From Ignelater luminosus (taxonomy: Eukaryota; Arthropoda; Insecta; Coleoptera; Elateridae), in contig VTPC01090585.1 of assembly GCA_011009095.1 (NCBI GenBank), positions 62,001 to 126,000 on the forward strand: a stretch of 64,000 bases of DNA. The letters are read 5' to 3'. The number at the start of each line of letters is the position of its first letter. Position 1 is the first letter of the stretch. Under the pieces are notes generated by a model. The model had not been told where the DNA came from. It was given only the letters and a program-made list of their open reading frames with translations, and did no database searches. Position numbers and translations under genes: made by a program. Shown here piece by piece: positions 53,401 through 61,112 of this stretch.

Positions 53401-56400
53401 TCGTTTTCTTTTTTTTATTATGAACTTCTGGCAGTGAAAAGGCCTAAAGTTTGCTAGCTAGCTAGATTTTAGAGTAGTGATTTATGGAAGATGTAATTTA
53501 GATTTTTCTGTAATTCTTCTTTTGAATTGCTACATTTCATTCGGGTGATACGAAATTTAGACCAAACTTAGATTCTTTTTTATGCCCCTAACACATGAGG
53601 AAGGTTATCTTTATTATTATGCTGCAGTTGTTTGATTAATGACCAATGAATAATGATATTGCAGCATTTTTTTTATGAATCTCACTACTGGAATTGTAAA
53701 AGTGAAACACAAAGTTTATGATGAATATCAAATGTCAAAAATAGATCGAAAAGCAATATGGTATTGTTTTCTTTTATTTACTTTTAACATAAACATTTCA
53801 GTTTTTGTAATTGTAATGAGACCTGGACTGGCTGAAAGTTGAGTCATGTCAGATATGTATCACATTCTTACAGCTTTTGTACCGAATATATGGGATGGCA
53901 TTGAAAGTAAAATATAAAAATATTAATTTCCTGTTATTGTAATGGTTATGGGGTTGAACAATACTGCTTTCAAGTGTACAATCATTTAAGAATTCAATTT
54001 TAAAATAATAGTGCAATTATTTATTATCAATTCCATTTCCGTTGTTTTAAGCTGTGATAATGATAAAGAAAAAGATAAGTGAAAGTATGAAAGCAAACGT
54101 CTGAAAGATACCAGGACGTGTTAAGTTACCCCTCTCTTTTAGAAAAAATTCTTTAGTTCCTCCTCATAGTTTAATGTTTGGAAGTGAACGTCTAAATTGT
54201 TAAAAGCAATTTGAAATTATCATTTTATTTACTTGAGAAGTAACTTGAAAGACATATATAGTATTCAATAATTGATTACAAGTCAACAGTAAAGTTTCCC
54301 CACACCTTACATGTTGAAATTGAACTGCACATGTGCAGAGTACGATCGTAAGTTAATTTTACTGGCAACATAGACGCCATTGTTTAACAGCAATTATTTA
54401 TTGGTAAGTTAGTGTTAAATTATTAGTTCTAGATTGATATTACTATCATGCATAAATTCATCTTTATTTTAGTCATAGTTGTGTTATTTATTTTGATTTT
54501 TATCAGTAATATTTAAGATGCTTTGCAAGTTTTCTTCCTTGACTGAATCTTACTGTCTTCTCTTTCAATTTTCAAAAGCCATATATTCAATTTCTCTTCC
54601 TTTATAGAAATTTTCACTAATGTGTGAAAGTGCATCCATCCCAATCCTCATAAGTTTAATAATTATATTTACAAAAGCAGTACATCTTATTGTATATAAT
54701 TTGTAAAATAATCGAATATCAATTATGGTAGGAAGTGAAGAAGCTGTGGATGATCCTCAGCCTATGCATCATATAATGGAACGACAAGCTGTTAGAGGTC
54801 GTAAACGTCTTGGACGTCCACCAAAAAATACTGCAAGTAAACGAGGTCGTCGTGCATCGAGTCAGATGGAAATTCCAATGATGGCACCACCTCAACCACC
54901 TCCTCCACCAGAACCTGTTGAAAAACCTGATGCAAATATGTGTTTGAAGGTAAATAGATTTACACTTGATTATGCTTGTATAATGAATTTTATGTATTTT
55001 TTACAGTATACATTTGGTGTAAATGCATGGAAACAATGGGTTACAACTAAAAATGCTGAACTTGAAAAGTCTTCTCATCGAGTAAAATTATTCAAACCAG
55101 AAATATTGCAACTTACAGCTGACGAATTGAATTATTCGCTCTGTTTGTTTGTCAAAGAAGTTAGAAAGCCTAATGGACAAGAATATGCACCAGACACCAT
55201 ATATTATTTATGTTTAGGTAAATATAAAGTTGATTATTTATCTTAAATTTTAACATAAAAAATAAATACTTAATGATCATTTCTTAGGTATTCAACAGTA
55301 CTTATTTGAAAATGGGCGAATTGACAATATATTTTGTGATTCATATTATGAGAAATTTACTGATTGTTTGGATGAAGTTGCTAAGAAATTCTCGGTTCTT
55401 TACAATGATTCACGTGAGTATACTTTGAATTTTGTTAATTAACTAGGTGAACAATTCTGAAATTAATGTGTTTATACCAGCTAAAGTATAATGTGATGTG
55501 TTTTGTTACAATTTGATATTGCACTGACTGTGACACAATGTAAAAAATTGTACAGCAGTGTTTAAGATACCTTAATTTTGGAAAACTTCTTCTTTGCATT
55601 TAATGACACCTTCTTGAACATAACCTATAAAACACATTGGTTTATGAAAGAGATGTACTATTCAGAGTCTCAATGTGAGACATTATGTTAGAAAACGTGT
55701 TGAGACTCACTTTTAATAGAAAACTGGATTAAAAGCATTGTCTTCTTTAAATTGTCAGTGAGAAATACACAAACAAACATAATAGTTACTGTTTGGTATA
55801 TCTTCCTGTTGTACTTTTTTCTTTGTTTTTTCTTGTTTTTTTATTTTGTTTTTTTGCTTATTTCTATATTGCCAAATAAAGAATATCCACTTATAATTTA
55901 TAATTGTATTTGTAGATTATATTGTAACTCGTGTTGAAGAGGAACATCTATGGGAAAGTAAGCAGTTAGGTGCTCATTCACCACATGTTTTATTAAGTAC
56001 TTTGATGTTCTTTAACACGAAACATTTTAATTTAACAGTAAGTATTTTTGTAAATTGTTTAACTATATTAAACTAATTAAAACTGATTTTAGACTGTAGA
56101 TGAACACATGCAATTATCATTTTCACATATTATGAAACATTGGAAACGTAACCCAAATCAACCAGGAACAAATAAAGTAGCTGGATCTAGAAATGTTTTA
56201 CTACGTTTTTATCCTCCTCAGACAGCGTCAGGTAGGTGTAGTAAATAAAACCATCATTAATATCAGTCTTGTGGCTTCTATTGTTTTTTTAGCTAACCTT
56301 TTCTTGTTCTTCCTTTCCTTCTAGATTCCTAGTCTTCTTCCTTCTAATCAGTTCCTTATATTACAACCTACCTACATCCACTAATAACATCTGCAGTTAT

Positions 56401-56823
56401 TTAATGTAAATATTGGAATTTAAATTGTAGATTCTAGTGCTCGGAAAAAGAAAGTTTACGAACAACAGGAAAATGAAGAAAATCCTTTACGTTGTCCTGT
56501 AAAACTCTATGAATTCTATTTATCAAAATGGTATGTATTAACATAAAAAAAACTTTTATGTCATTTGCATGTCATTTTTTGATAATTTTATTTAAGGTTC
56601 AACGTTTGGTCTATTTCATACAATATATGTATATCTGTTTGTTTGCAGTCCTGAGAGTGTAAAAACAAGAAACGATGTCTTCTACTTACTACCAGAAAGA
56701 TCTTGTGTTCCAGATAGTCCTGTTTGGTATTCAACAATGCCATTACCAAGAAACGCTTTAGAAAAAATGTTACATCGTGTCAAGATGGTTAAAGAAATTA
56801 ATGTAGCCCTCTTAACAAGCTAG
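27903..56823 (+). CDS. woc: Without children (woc)-like MYM-type zinc finger protein, ZMYM2/3/4 family (17 coding exons)
   Basis: Coding exons: 27903-29493, 29556-29908, 47885-48164, 48227-48664, 48720-48996, 49108-49322, 49396-49698, 49760-49938, 50929-51052, 51501-51680, 54732-54949, 55007-55217, 55288-55413, 55916-56037, 56093-56231, 56431-56530, 56649-56823. All introns are GT-AG and every junction keeps phase; the sum is 5031 nt, or 1676 residues plus TAG. Order: acidic low-complexity N-terminus; 31 SQ-rich heptads (289-505); eight MYM fingers C-x2-C...C-x3-C (about 643-1035); Pro-Val-rich PVPVPIYVP segment (about 1163-1205); AT-hook-like [10 protein letters not shown] (about 1336-1345); and the C-terminal domain shared by ZMYM2/3/4 and QRICH1 (about 1385-1670). 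In Drosophila, Woc is a nuclear chromatin protein with eight such fingers and an AT hook, linked to HP1c and to ecdysteroid production. The same role is inferred here. The N-terminus is the least certain part; GTG at 27843 was not used because ATG 27903 is the first ATG in frame. Confidence 0.9.
28767..29417 (+). repeat. woc: Coding minisatellite: 31 copies of a 21-base unit (heptad E-[ST]-S-Q-D-P-I)
   Basis: The units are in register over 651 bases. The left two-thirds are the more uniform, with ESSQDPI then ETSQDPI; the right third has decayed to forms such as ENSQDGI. Of 31 units, 22 keep Ser-Gln at positions 3-4. The unit length of 21 keeps the frame, so copy number can vary without frameshift. 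All three antisense frames stay open for long stretches because of this repeat. Confidence 0.95.
29556..29908 (+). CDS. woc: woc exon 2: acidic linker and first half of MYM finger 1
   Basis: Acceptor AATACAG at 29555, after an intron of 62 bases. Encodes [16 protein letters not shown] and onward to NACMQCCL (residue 648), where C643-x2-C646 are the first metal ligands of finger 1. Ends in phase 0 at GTAAGT. Confidence 0.88.
31255..31447. repeat. Short fold-back repeat in woc intron 2
   Basis: CTATAGGCG...AATCCCATAAGTACTG at 31255-31285 is inverted at about 31411-31447 (CAGCACTTATGGGATT...GGCTATAG). Weak arms of about 35 bases with a loop of about 125. Confidence 0.5.
32473..32545 (+). repeat. 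tRNA-like SINE head
   Basis: GATGGCTTTGATAG resembles a pol III A box and GGGTTTGATCCT (32519-32530) a B box, at tRNA-like spacing. There is no acceptor stem, so it is a SINE head rather than a tRNA gene. Confidence 0.5.
32950..33013 (-). repeat. tRNA-like SINE head, minus strand
   Basis: On the minus strand TGGCTTAATTAG (A-box-like) is followed by AAGTTCGAATCTC (B box). No closing acceptor stem is visible. Confidence 0.5.
33705..34615. mobile_element. MITE with 39-bp terminal inverted repeats
   Basis: The left end TATATAGGGTG...AATAGTTAGAAAAAAA (33705-33745) pairs with the right end TTTTTTCTAACTATTTC...CACCCTATATATA (34577-34615). Length is about 911 bases. No coding potential. The ends carry the GGGTG/CACCC motif common to other elements here. 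Confidence 0.8.
34693..35530. mobile_element. Long fold-back element
   Basis: The left arm (about 34711-34865: CATTGGGATCC, GAGATCAATTTACTGATG) and right arm (about 35365-35512: CATCAGTAAATTGGTCTCC, GAGATCCCAATGGTG) are inverted repeats of about 150 bases. A further inner pair uses ATGCAACAATTG at about 34876 against CAATTGTTGCAT at about 35016. It is adjacent to the MITE at 33705-34615. Confidence 0.78.
35983..36662. mobile_element. Long hairpin element, arms about 280 bases, loop about 85
   Basis: The left arm 35983-36266 (ATATTTTCGCGGAGGAAAT, CAGATTCGGATAGTA, TAGCGCTGTAATC) is the inverse of the right arm 36352-36662, which has the same blocks reversed (GATTACAGCGCCATC, ACTATCCGAATCTG, ATTTCCTCCGCGAAAATAT). 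The right end is CACCCTGTATA at 36652-36662; the matching left tip has diverged. The frames over it are shadows. Confidence 0.85.
41003..41452. mobile_element. MITE with imperfect inverted arms
   Basis: Starts TACAGGGTGTTGCAAAATAA. AAAATAACACCAACA at 41018 is inverted as TGTTGGTGTTATTTT at about 41428-41443, and AGAATTCTGCTTCATTTAG at about 41078 pairs with a block at 41354-41372. The right-hand CACCCTGTA tip has been lost. A related fragment lies at 51835-51930 in woc intron 10. Confidence 0.65.
42201..42480 (-). mobile_element. MITE copy 1 (pair of 58743-59026)
   Basis: About 280 bases closely related, in inverse orientation, to 58743-59026. Shared blocks include GCATAAGCCACCTCTTAACA, GAAGCCTAAAAACGGTAAA and TTGCAACAATCTCAAACTTC. 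It ends in TAATTCCTAC, the inverse of the other end in copy 2. The left end is worn. The 60-codon frame at 42284 is part of the repeat. Confidence 0.8.
43817..43827. repeat. Left target duplication of the GC-rich insertion
   Basis: ACGTCATTGTA occurs here and exactly at 44877-44887, where the sequence changes back to AT-rich. Confidence 0.7.
43828..44876 (-). mobile_element. GC-rich retroposed insertion, probably 3' part of a LINE or a long SINE
   Basis: A 1049-base block of markedly higher GC than everything around it, between exact 11-base direct repeats. At its left end is GTCAGTCAGTCAGTC; on the minus strand this is a (TGAC)n tail, the sort of short tandem 3' tail seen on some non-LTR elements, which argues for minus orientation. 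No reverse-transcriptase motif is visible on either strand, so this may be a 3' UTR or a non-autonomous derivative. The frames inside (44030-44979) are long only because of high GC. Confidence 0.7.
44877..44887. repeat. Right target duplication of the GC-rich insertion
   Basis: Exact second copy of the 11-base repeat at 43817-43827. Confidence 0.7.
47107..47190 (-). repeat. tRNA-like SINE head, minus strand
   Basis: On the minus strand GGGGTTCAAATCCTCC is a near-perfect pol III B box, preceded by GTCATGCTTAGAGGGG. The A box is weak. Just to the right is CACCCTGTATA (47205-47215), the terminus shared with fold-back elements. Confidence 0.5.
47885..48164 (+). CDS. woc: woc exon 3: end of MYM finger 1, finger 2
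   Basis: Acceptor CTTAATATAG. Starts [18 protein letters not shown], giving the CDDNC ligands of finger 1 (phase 0 join with exon 2). Then [17 protein letters not shown] to FCNELC is finger 2. Residues 649-741. Donor GTAAGT, phase 1. Confidence 0.9.
48227..48664 (+). CDS. woc: woc exon 4: MYM fingers 3, 4 and 5
   Basis: Acceptor CTTTTTAG. Fingers: CANCQSEV...[14 protein letters not shown]...[14 protein letters not shown]...FCGEPC. Residues 742-887. Donor CCAG/GTATTA, phase 1. The preceding intron is 62 bases. Confidence 0.9.
48720..48996 (+). CDS. woc: woc exon 5: MYM fingers 6 and 7
   Basis: Acceptor TATTTATAG. Finger 6 is CDMCKKYF...FCSKSC; finger 7 is CSWCKVKK...MCSLNC, where the usual aromatic before Cys is Met. 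Residues 888-979. Phase 2 end. Confidence 0.9.
49108..49322 (+). CDS. woc: woc exon 6: MYM finger 8
   Basis: Acceptor [24 protein letters not shown] to FCSYAC is the eighth finger, followed by a Pro/Glu-rich linker ([18 protein letters not shown]). Ends phase 1 at GTAAGT. Residues 980-1051. Confidence 0.9.
49396..49698 (+). CDS. woc: woc exon 7: Ser/Thr/Pro-rich linker
   Basis: Acceptor TTTTATCAG. Encodes [15 protein letters not shown] and a low-complexity linker to NKEIQTG. Residues 1052-1152. Donor GTATGT, phase 1. Confidence 0.85.
49760..49938 (+). CDS. woc: woc exon 8: conserved Pro-Val-rich segment
   Basis: Acceptor [28 protein letters not shown], then repeated [17 protein letters not shown]: the hallmark proline-valine block found after the MYM fingers in ZMYM2/3/4. 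Residues 1153-1212. Phase 0 donor GTAGGT. Confidence 0.9.
50929..51052 (+). CDS. woc: woc exon 9: conserved amphipathic helix and acidic tail
   Basis: Acceptor [27 protein letters not shown], then a [10 protein letters not shown] acidic run. Residues 1213-1253. Donor GTAAGT, phase 1. The upstream intron is 990 bases. Confidence 0.87.
51501..51680 (+). CDS. woc: woc exon 10
   Basis: Acceptor [27 protein letters not shown], then [18 protein letters not shown], a helical-looking conserved segment. Residues 1254-1313. Donor GTATGT, phase 1. Confidence 0.87.
51835..51930. repeat. Fragment related to the MITE at 41003-41452
   Basis: AAATAACACCAACAAA and the following ~60 bases resemble the inverted right arm of that MITE. 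Lies in woc intron 10. Confidence 0.5.
54732..54949 (+). CDS. woc: woc exon 11: AT-hook-like basic patch and polyproline
   Basis: Acceptor TTATGGTAG (weak pyrimidine tract but phase-consistent). Encodes [18 protein letters not shown], the basic [10 protein letters not shown] patch resembling an AT hook, and [10 protein letters not shown]. Residues 1314-1386. An in-frame ATG at 54725 just before the acceptor could start a shorter isoform. Confidence 0.82.
55007..55217 (+). CDS. woc: woc exon 12: start of the QRICH1-like C-terminal domain
   Basis: Acceptor TTTTTTACAG after a 57-base intron that is itself open in frame. [16 protein letters not shown] and [20 protein letters not shown] are strongly conserved in ZMYM2/3/4 and QRICH1. 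Ends YYLCLG, phase 1. Confidence 0.9.
55288..55413 (+). CDS. woc: woc exon 13
   Basis: Acceptor [27 protein letters not shown], then [15 protein letters not shown]: core of the QRICH1-like domain. Residues 1457-1498. Phase 1 donor GTGAGT. Confidence 0.9.
55916..56037 (+). CDS. woc: woc exon 14
   Basis: Acceptor [26 protein letters not shown], then [16 protein letters not shown], a conserved block of the family (W-x-x-x-Q-L-G-x-x-S-P). Residues 1499-1539. Phase 0. Confidence 0.9.
56093..56231 (+). CDS. woc: woc exon 15
   Basis: Acceptor [30 protein letters not shown] and onward to NVLLRFYPP. Residues 1540-1585. Phase 1 donor GTAGGT. Confidence 0.9.
56431..56530 (+). CDS. woc: woc exon 16
   Basis: Acceptor TAAATTGTAG. 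A basic [12 protein letters not shown] stretch, then [16 protein letters not shown], the conserved [13 protein letters not shown] motif split across the last intron. Phase 2. Confidence 0.9.
56649..56823 (+). CDS. woc: woc exon 17 (last coding exon)
   Basis: Acceptor [28 protein letters not shown], then [20 protein letters not shown] and a TAG at 56821-56823. The domain ends at its usual place. Confidence 0.92.
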
Positions 56824-58742
56824 GTCCTGCCATATAATTTCTTTTATGACATTTTCTGTGAAAATGAGTTTGTTACCCGTTCATTTTGTATATAATCTTT
56901 ATTATGAAGTTTTTAATTTTTTTCAGTAAGATTTAAAACTTAGAAACTGAATGAATGGATAAGTGGAAATTATAATTGTAATGTATCCACTATGAATAAT
57001 CCATCTTTCATCATTTCTTTTGTTTATCATGGAATATCTATAACATCGACAACATGGACACTTCGCTGAAGTGAGAGTTGAAACTGTTCGAATGGTATTG
57101 TTGATGCCGCCTCGGTAAAGTGTTCATACAACAGTTTATTAAAAAGGATAAACGCAAAAAATTTTGTTTTTTACATAGAATAATTCACTTATTACTTCAC
57201 TATCAGTAATAACTAAGTTTAATTGCAATCATTAATTCTTCATTTTATTTAAATTGAAATGAATAATGTCTGTAGCAGGTTGATTTTAACTAATGGTGAA
57301 TTTATTTACATGATTTTTAAGATATTTAATAGCATTTAAGAAAAGACTCGTACAGGTTAGTAATTTGAAAGTGCAGAAAATCGAGCGCTTAAAGGTAACA
57401 AATTATTGTTAGAACATAAAGAATCAAAATAATGATGTTTGTAATTATTTAAATTTTTTGTAATTTGTTTTATTATATCGTGGATAGATCAGGAAAAATG
57501 ACATAAGTGCCAAAATATCAAAAATGAGCTTTTCACATTGGAATAACCATCAGATTTTTCTGCATTATTTGATGCTACTGGTGTTTCTCACATAAAACTA
57601 TTGTTAGAGTTATTCTGGTTTAAATCTGCTTACTGTAAAATTTACCAAATGGTGCTCAAGTTGTTTTATCTGAACTATGTTGATATGTGTGCAAATGTGA
57701 ATGGTATGAAAGTAGCTAATTCTGCATGTCAGAAATAGAGCTCGTGTCCAGGAGCAGCCAGCAAGTGATAGCATTTGCAGTATAAACTTTCTAGATGGTT
57801 AGCAGCAACCATAGGTGATTTGTTTGCTATTGACATTGCTTTAAAAAATGCTTTGGTATTCTGCTGCTGTTTTTATTTGAAGTTAGACATAAGTCGTCCA
57901 AGAGCAAGCAAGCAATTAGTGACAGTGCAGTAATCATCAAGGAGCGGTATCAAATAGTTGATGGTCCAGTAAAGTTGTCCGTATACCTGACCACAATGCA
58001 TTTAAACACGTTGAGTTTATCAATATTACTTAGGTGGACGACTAAACATGTGCAATTCGCGTAAGATAGTGACGTATTTTCTGCAAGATAAGCGCAAGCC
58101 AGTGGTGCAACACATTTTCATTTTATTATATGCATGTGTACGTACATTAATATAATACTTGGTAAATGCTCCACCACTGGCACGATCATGTCACCGATTC
58201 TTTTCATGACGCATCAACTAACTGATACCGCTTTTTGGTAATCATGATTGCTTTTTTTTTTGACACGAGCAATGTGAGATTTGTGTGTATGAACTCAAAG
58301 CAATAAACAGATGTTTCTTTATGCCAAGGCATTTTTTTAGTCTGTTTTTTCTGTTAATTATCAGAGCAGATCATTATAATTGAAAATTGAGATTATTAAC
58401 TGTATTTGATGGTAATAAATGGAAATTGAAACTTGAGATAAAGGTAAAGAATTTATAATAAGTATGGAATCACACATTGAATTTTTGTGGATGCAATGTG
58501 TGGTTCCACACTAACCTATTAAATTATTTCATTGTATAAAAAAATTGTAATTGGATCATTATATTACATTTTATTTCGCTTTTTTTCTTTGTAAATTTCT
58601 GACAAATTGTTTATATTTTGAAAAAATTTTATCTATCACGGGATGATCCAAGTCAAAAAAAATGTATTTTGATGTTATAATGTTTATTATTTTAATACAT
58701 TAATTTTTATAAGAGATGTGGTATGCTATAGTACCATGTATG

Positions 58743-59026
58743 TAGGAATTATGTAGTGAGCATCACCAACCCAAAAGCGAAGCCATATTAGAAAGAAGTT
58801 TGAGATTGTTGCAACTTCTCTCGCAACATCTTGAAGACGATAATGTGCAGACTCGACAAAGTGCCAGGTTCTATTTTATTATTTGTCCCACCTGCCAATT
58901 TTACGATCATACGCACTACTTTCTTGGAGGCACTGCGTGACTTAAAAGAAATATATATCTTTACCGTTTTTAGGCTTCAACAGCACTAATGTTAAGAGGT
59001 GGCTTATGCTCAGTATGTAATTCCTA
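58743..59026 (+). mobile_element. MITE copy 2, with terminal inverted repeats
   Basis: The left end TAGGAATTATGTAGTGAGCA is the inverse of the right end TGCTCAGTATGTAATTCCTA (three mismatches over 20 bases). The body matches copy 1 (42201-42480) in the opposite orientation, with similarity along the whole length. No coding capacity. Confidence 0.82.
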
Positions 59027-61039
59027 TGTATATGTATAGAACAGTGTTTTTTAACCTGACTAGCTTATATACCACTTGGGAAACTTATTTTCGTGATAGA
59101 AAATGATAGAATTTTGTGAAAAATTGAATGCCAACATAAATTAAAACCAAATGTTTGTAAATTGACATTTTAAGTAGTAGATTATATTGTCTTTTTTTTA
59201 ATTTTTTAATACTTTTTTTCGTTTATGCTGTATCTCCTCTTTAGTATTTTATTAACTGCCAAACTTTGAGGAAGGCTAGAAGTTTTGTAAGGTTGCAACA
59301 AATAATATAAATGTTGCAGGTTTTGAAGAAAAAGATGTTTGCCAAATTTTTTCTATTTTGGCTACAATAATGTGCACTTAGAGTTTTTGCAAAATATGGC
59401 TTAGCAAATTTTGATTTCAAGTGCCTTGTTTGTATTTACTATGTAAATAGCTGAATCACAAATCTAAACATTTGATTACCTGTAGGTTGCTTATAGTTGT
59501 AGACATTTTGCTACTGTCGCATATGCTGTGACATAGGTTTTGGCTGCAAATTGATGTCACTCCATTGTGACTTGGTGGCATTTAATGTAATGTATGGCGT
59601 CTCTTCTATGGCATACTTTTTTAGAATTGTTTTTTCTCATATATATATATATACTTGTATTAACATTTATTGATCGATGACTTTTATTCACTGATTTAGT
59701 CATTTGTAGCAAATGTATTATGTGAAGTAGTCTTTAGTATAATCTGATAAGAAATGTTCATGCAATTTATTTACTTGTCAAGAGTGTTTCCTTCCATAAT
59801 GGACTCTTATTATGTTATGATAACTTATTAGGCATAACAAACAAAATTTGTCTATTGTACGTGTTAGATAAAGTAAGAAGTTTGGTTTAACATTCACAAG
59901 TGTTGCATCCACATGACAAAGTATGCATTTATTTTTCTACCTGTATAGTGGAAATACATATATAGTAAGGAATGTATAAAAATGTAAAAAAAACAATGAT
60001 GGGTCAATTTTAATTATCTCTTATATACATGATATCGTGGAAATGAGTACAGCAAATTCTAGGTTGTGTTCTTTGGTTGGAAATATGAAAAAGGTTCTTA
60101 TAAACATTGGTGTGATTTTTAATTATTTTTGCATATTCAGTTTGTTCTTAAAGCATTTTATAATTCACTTGAATAAAGCGTATGCAACACAAATGGTTCA
60201 CACAACATGTTAAAAATGTTCGTTTCACAACATTGATCAGGATGACCACCTATTTGTTTGGAGGAGAGGGTGAATGTTTGGTCTTTGGTTTGGGTTTATT
60301 AGTATCTAAAAAATGTCGGCACTTTTTCTATTAACTTTGGATCTTACTATGTGTATAAGCAGAAAATATTTTAGTTTGATGTTACATATTGTTTCCAACA
60401 TTTTTGAAAAAATAATGTTATTAAGATTCTTTATTAAGTGTAGATTTCAAAAATCGTATAAGTACTGCCCTTGTCAGTGACAGCATACTTTTCTATGAAG
60501 CGTGTTTGCCGTCTCCCATAACTACCTCCAATAATGGTATAGAATATCTAAACTATTAACATTATAAAATTCCAAATACCCTTATTGAAATAATAAAGAA
60601 AGAGGAGATTTTGAATAAAACTAATGCCTTATTATCTTGGAAATGATGCATTTCTGGAAATATATCTTTTATTTAACCAATCAACATTACTTTAGAATCA
60701 AATAAAAATCTAGTGGCAGTTTTAACTCGTTGCTGAGAACACTAGTTATTGATCTTTGATTTGCTTGAAAATTGCATTTAAAACTAAAATTAGGAAATAT
60801 ATTACATGCTGTAGGTTTCATTTTTAAATATAAATTGAATGGGAAACCTCAATTTAATTTAATCTCAACATGTCATAATTAGTGTTCTCCCTGTTTAAGT
60901 TGTCACTTAATATCAAAGCTACATGTATCTCTGCTTTGTATAATTTATTTTTATTTAAGATTCATGTTCTATAAAGCCATAGATTGAGATTTTGCCAAGG
61001 CATGTATGAAAATGGATGTTGAACCCACAAGTCCACAAA

Positions 61040-61112
61040 GTAGCCACATAGCACAACGACATCTAATTGACATCCACGAATGTCCATTGGACATCGAGTG
61101 CTATGTGGGTAC
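61040..61112. repeat. Hairpin with GGACATC-type blocks
   Basis: AGCCACATAGCACAACGACA and TGTCCATTGGACATCGAG followed by TGCTATGTGGGT form an imperfect palindrome of about 70 bases. Confidence 0.6.
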
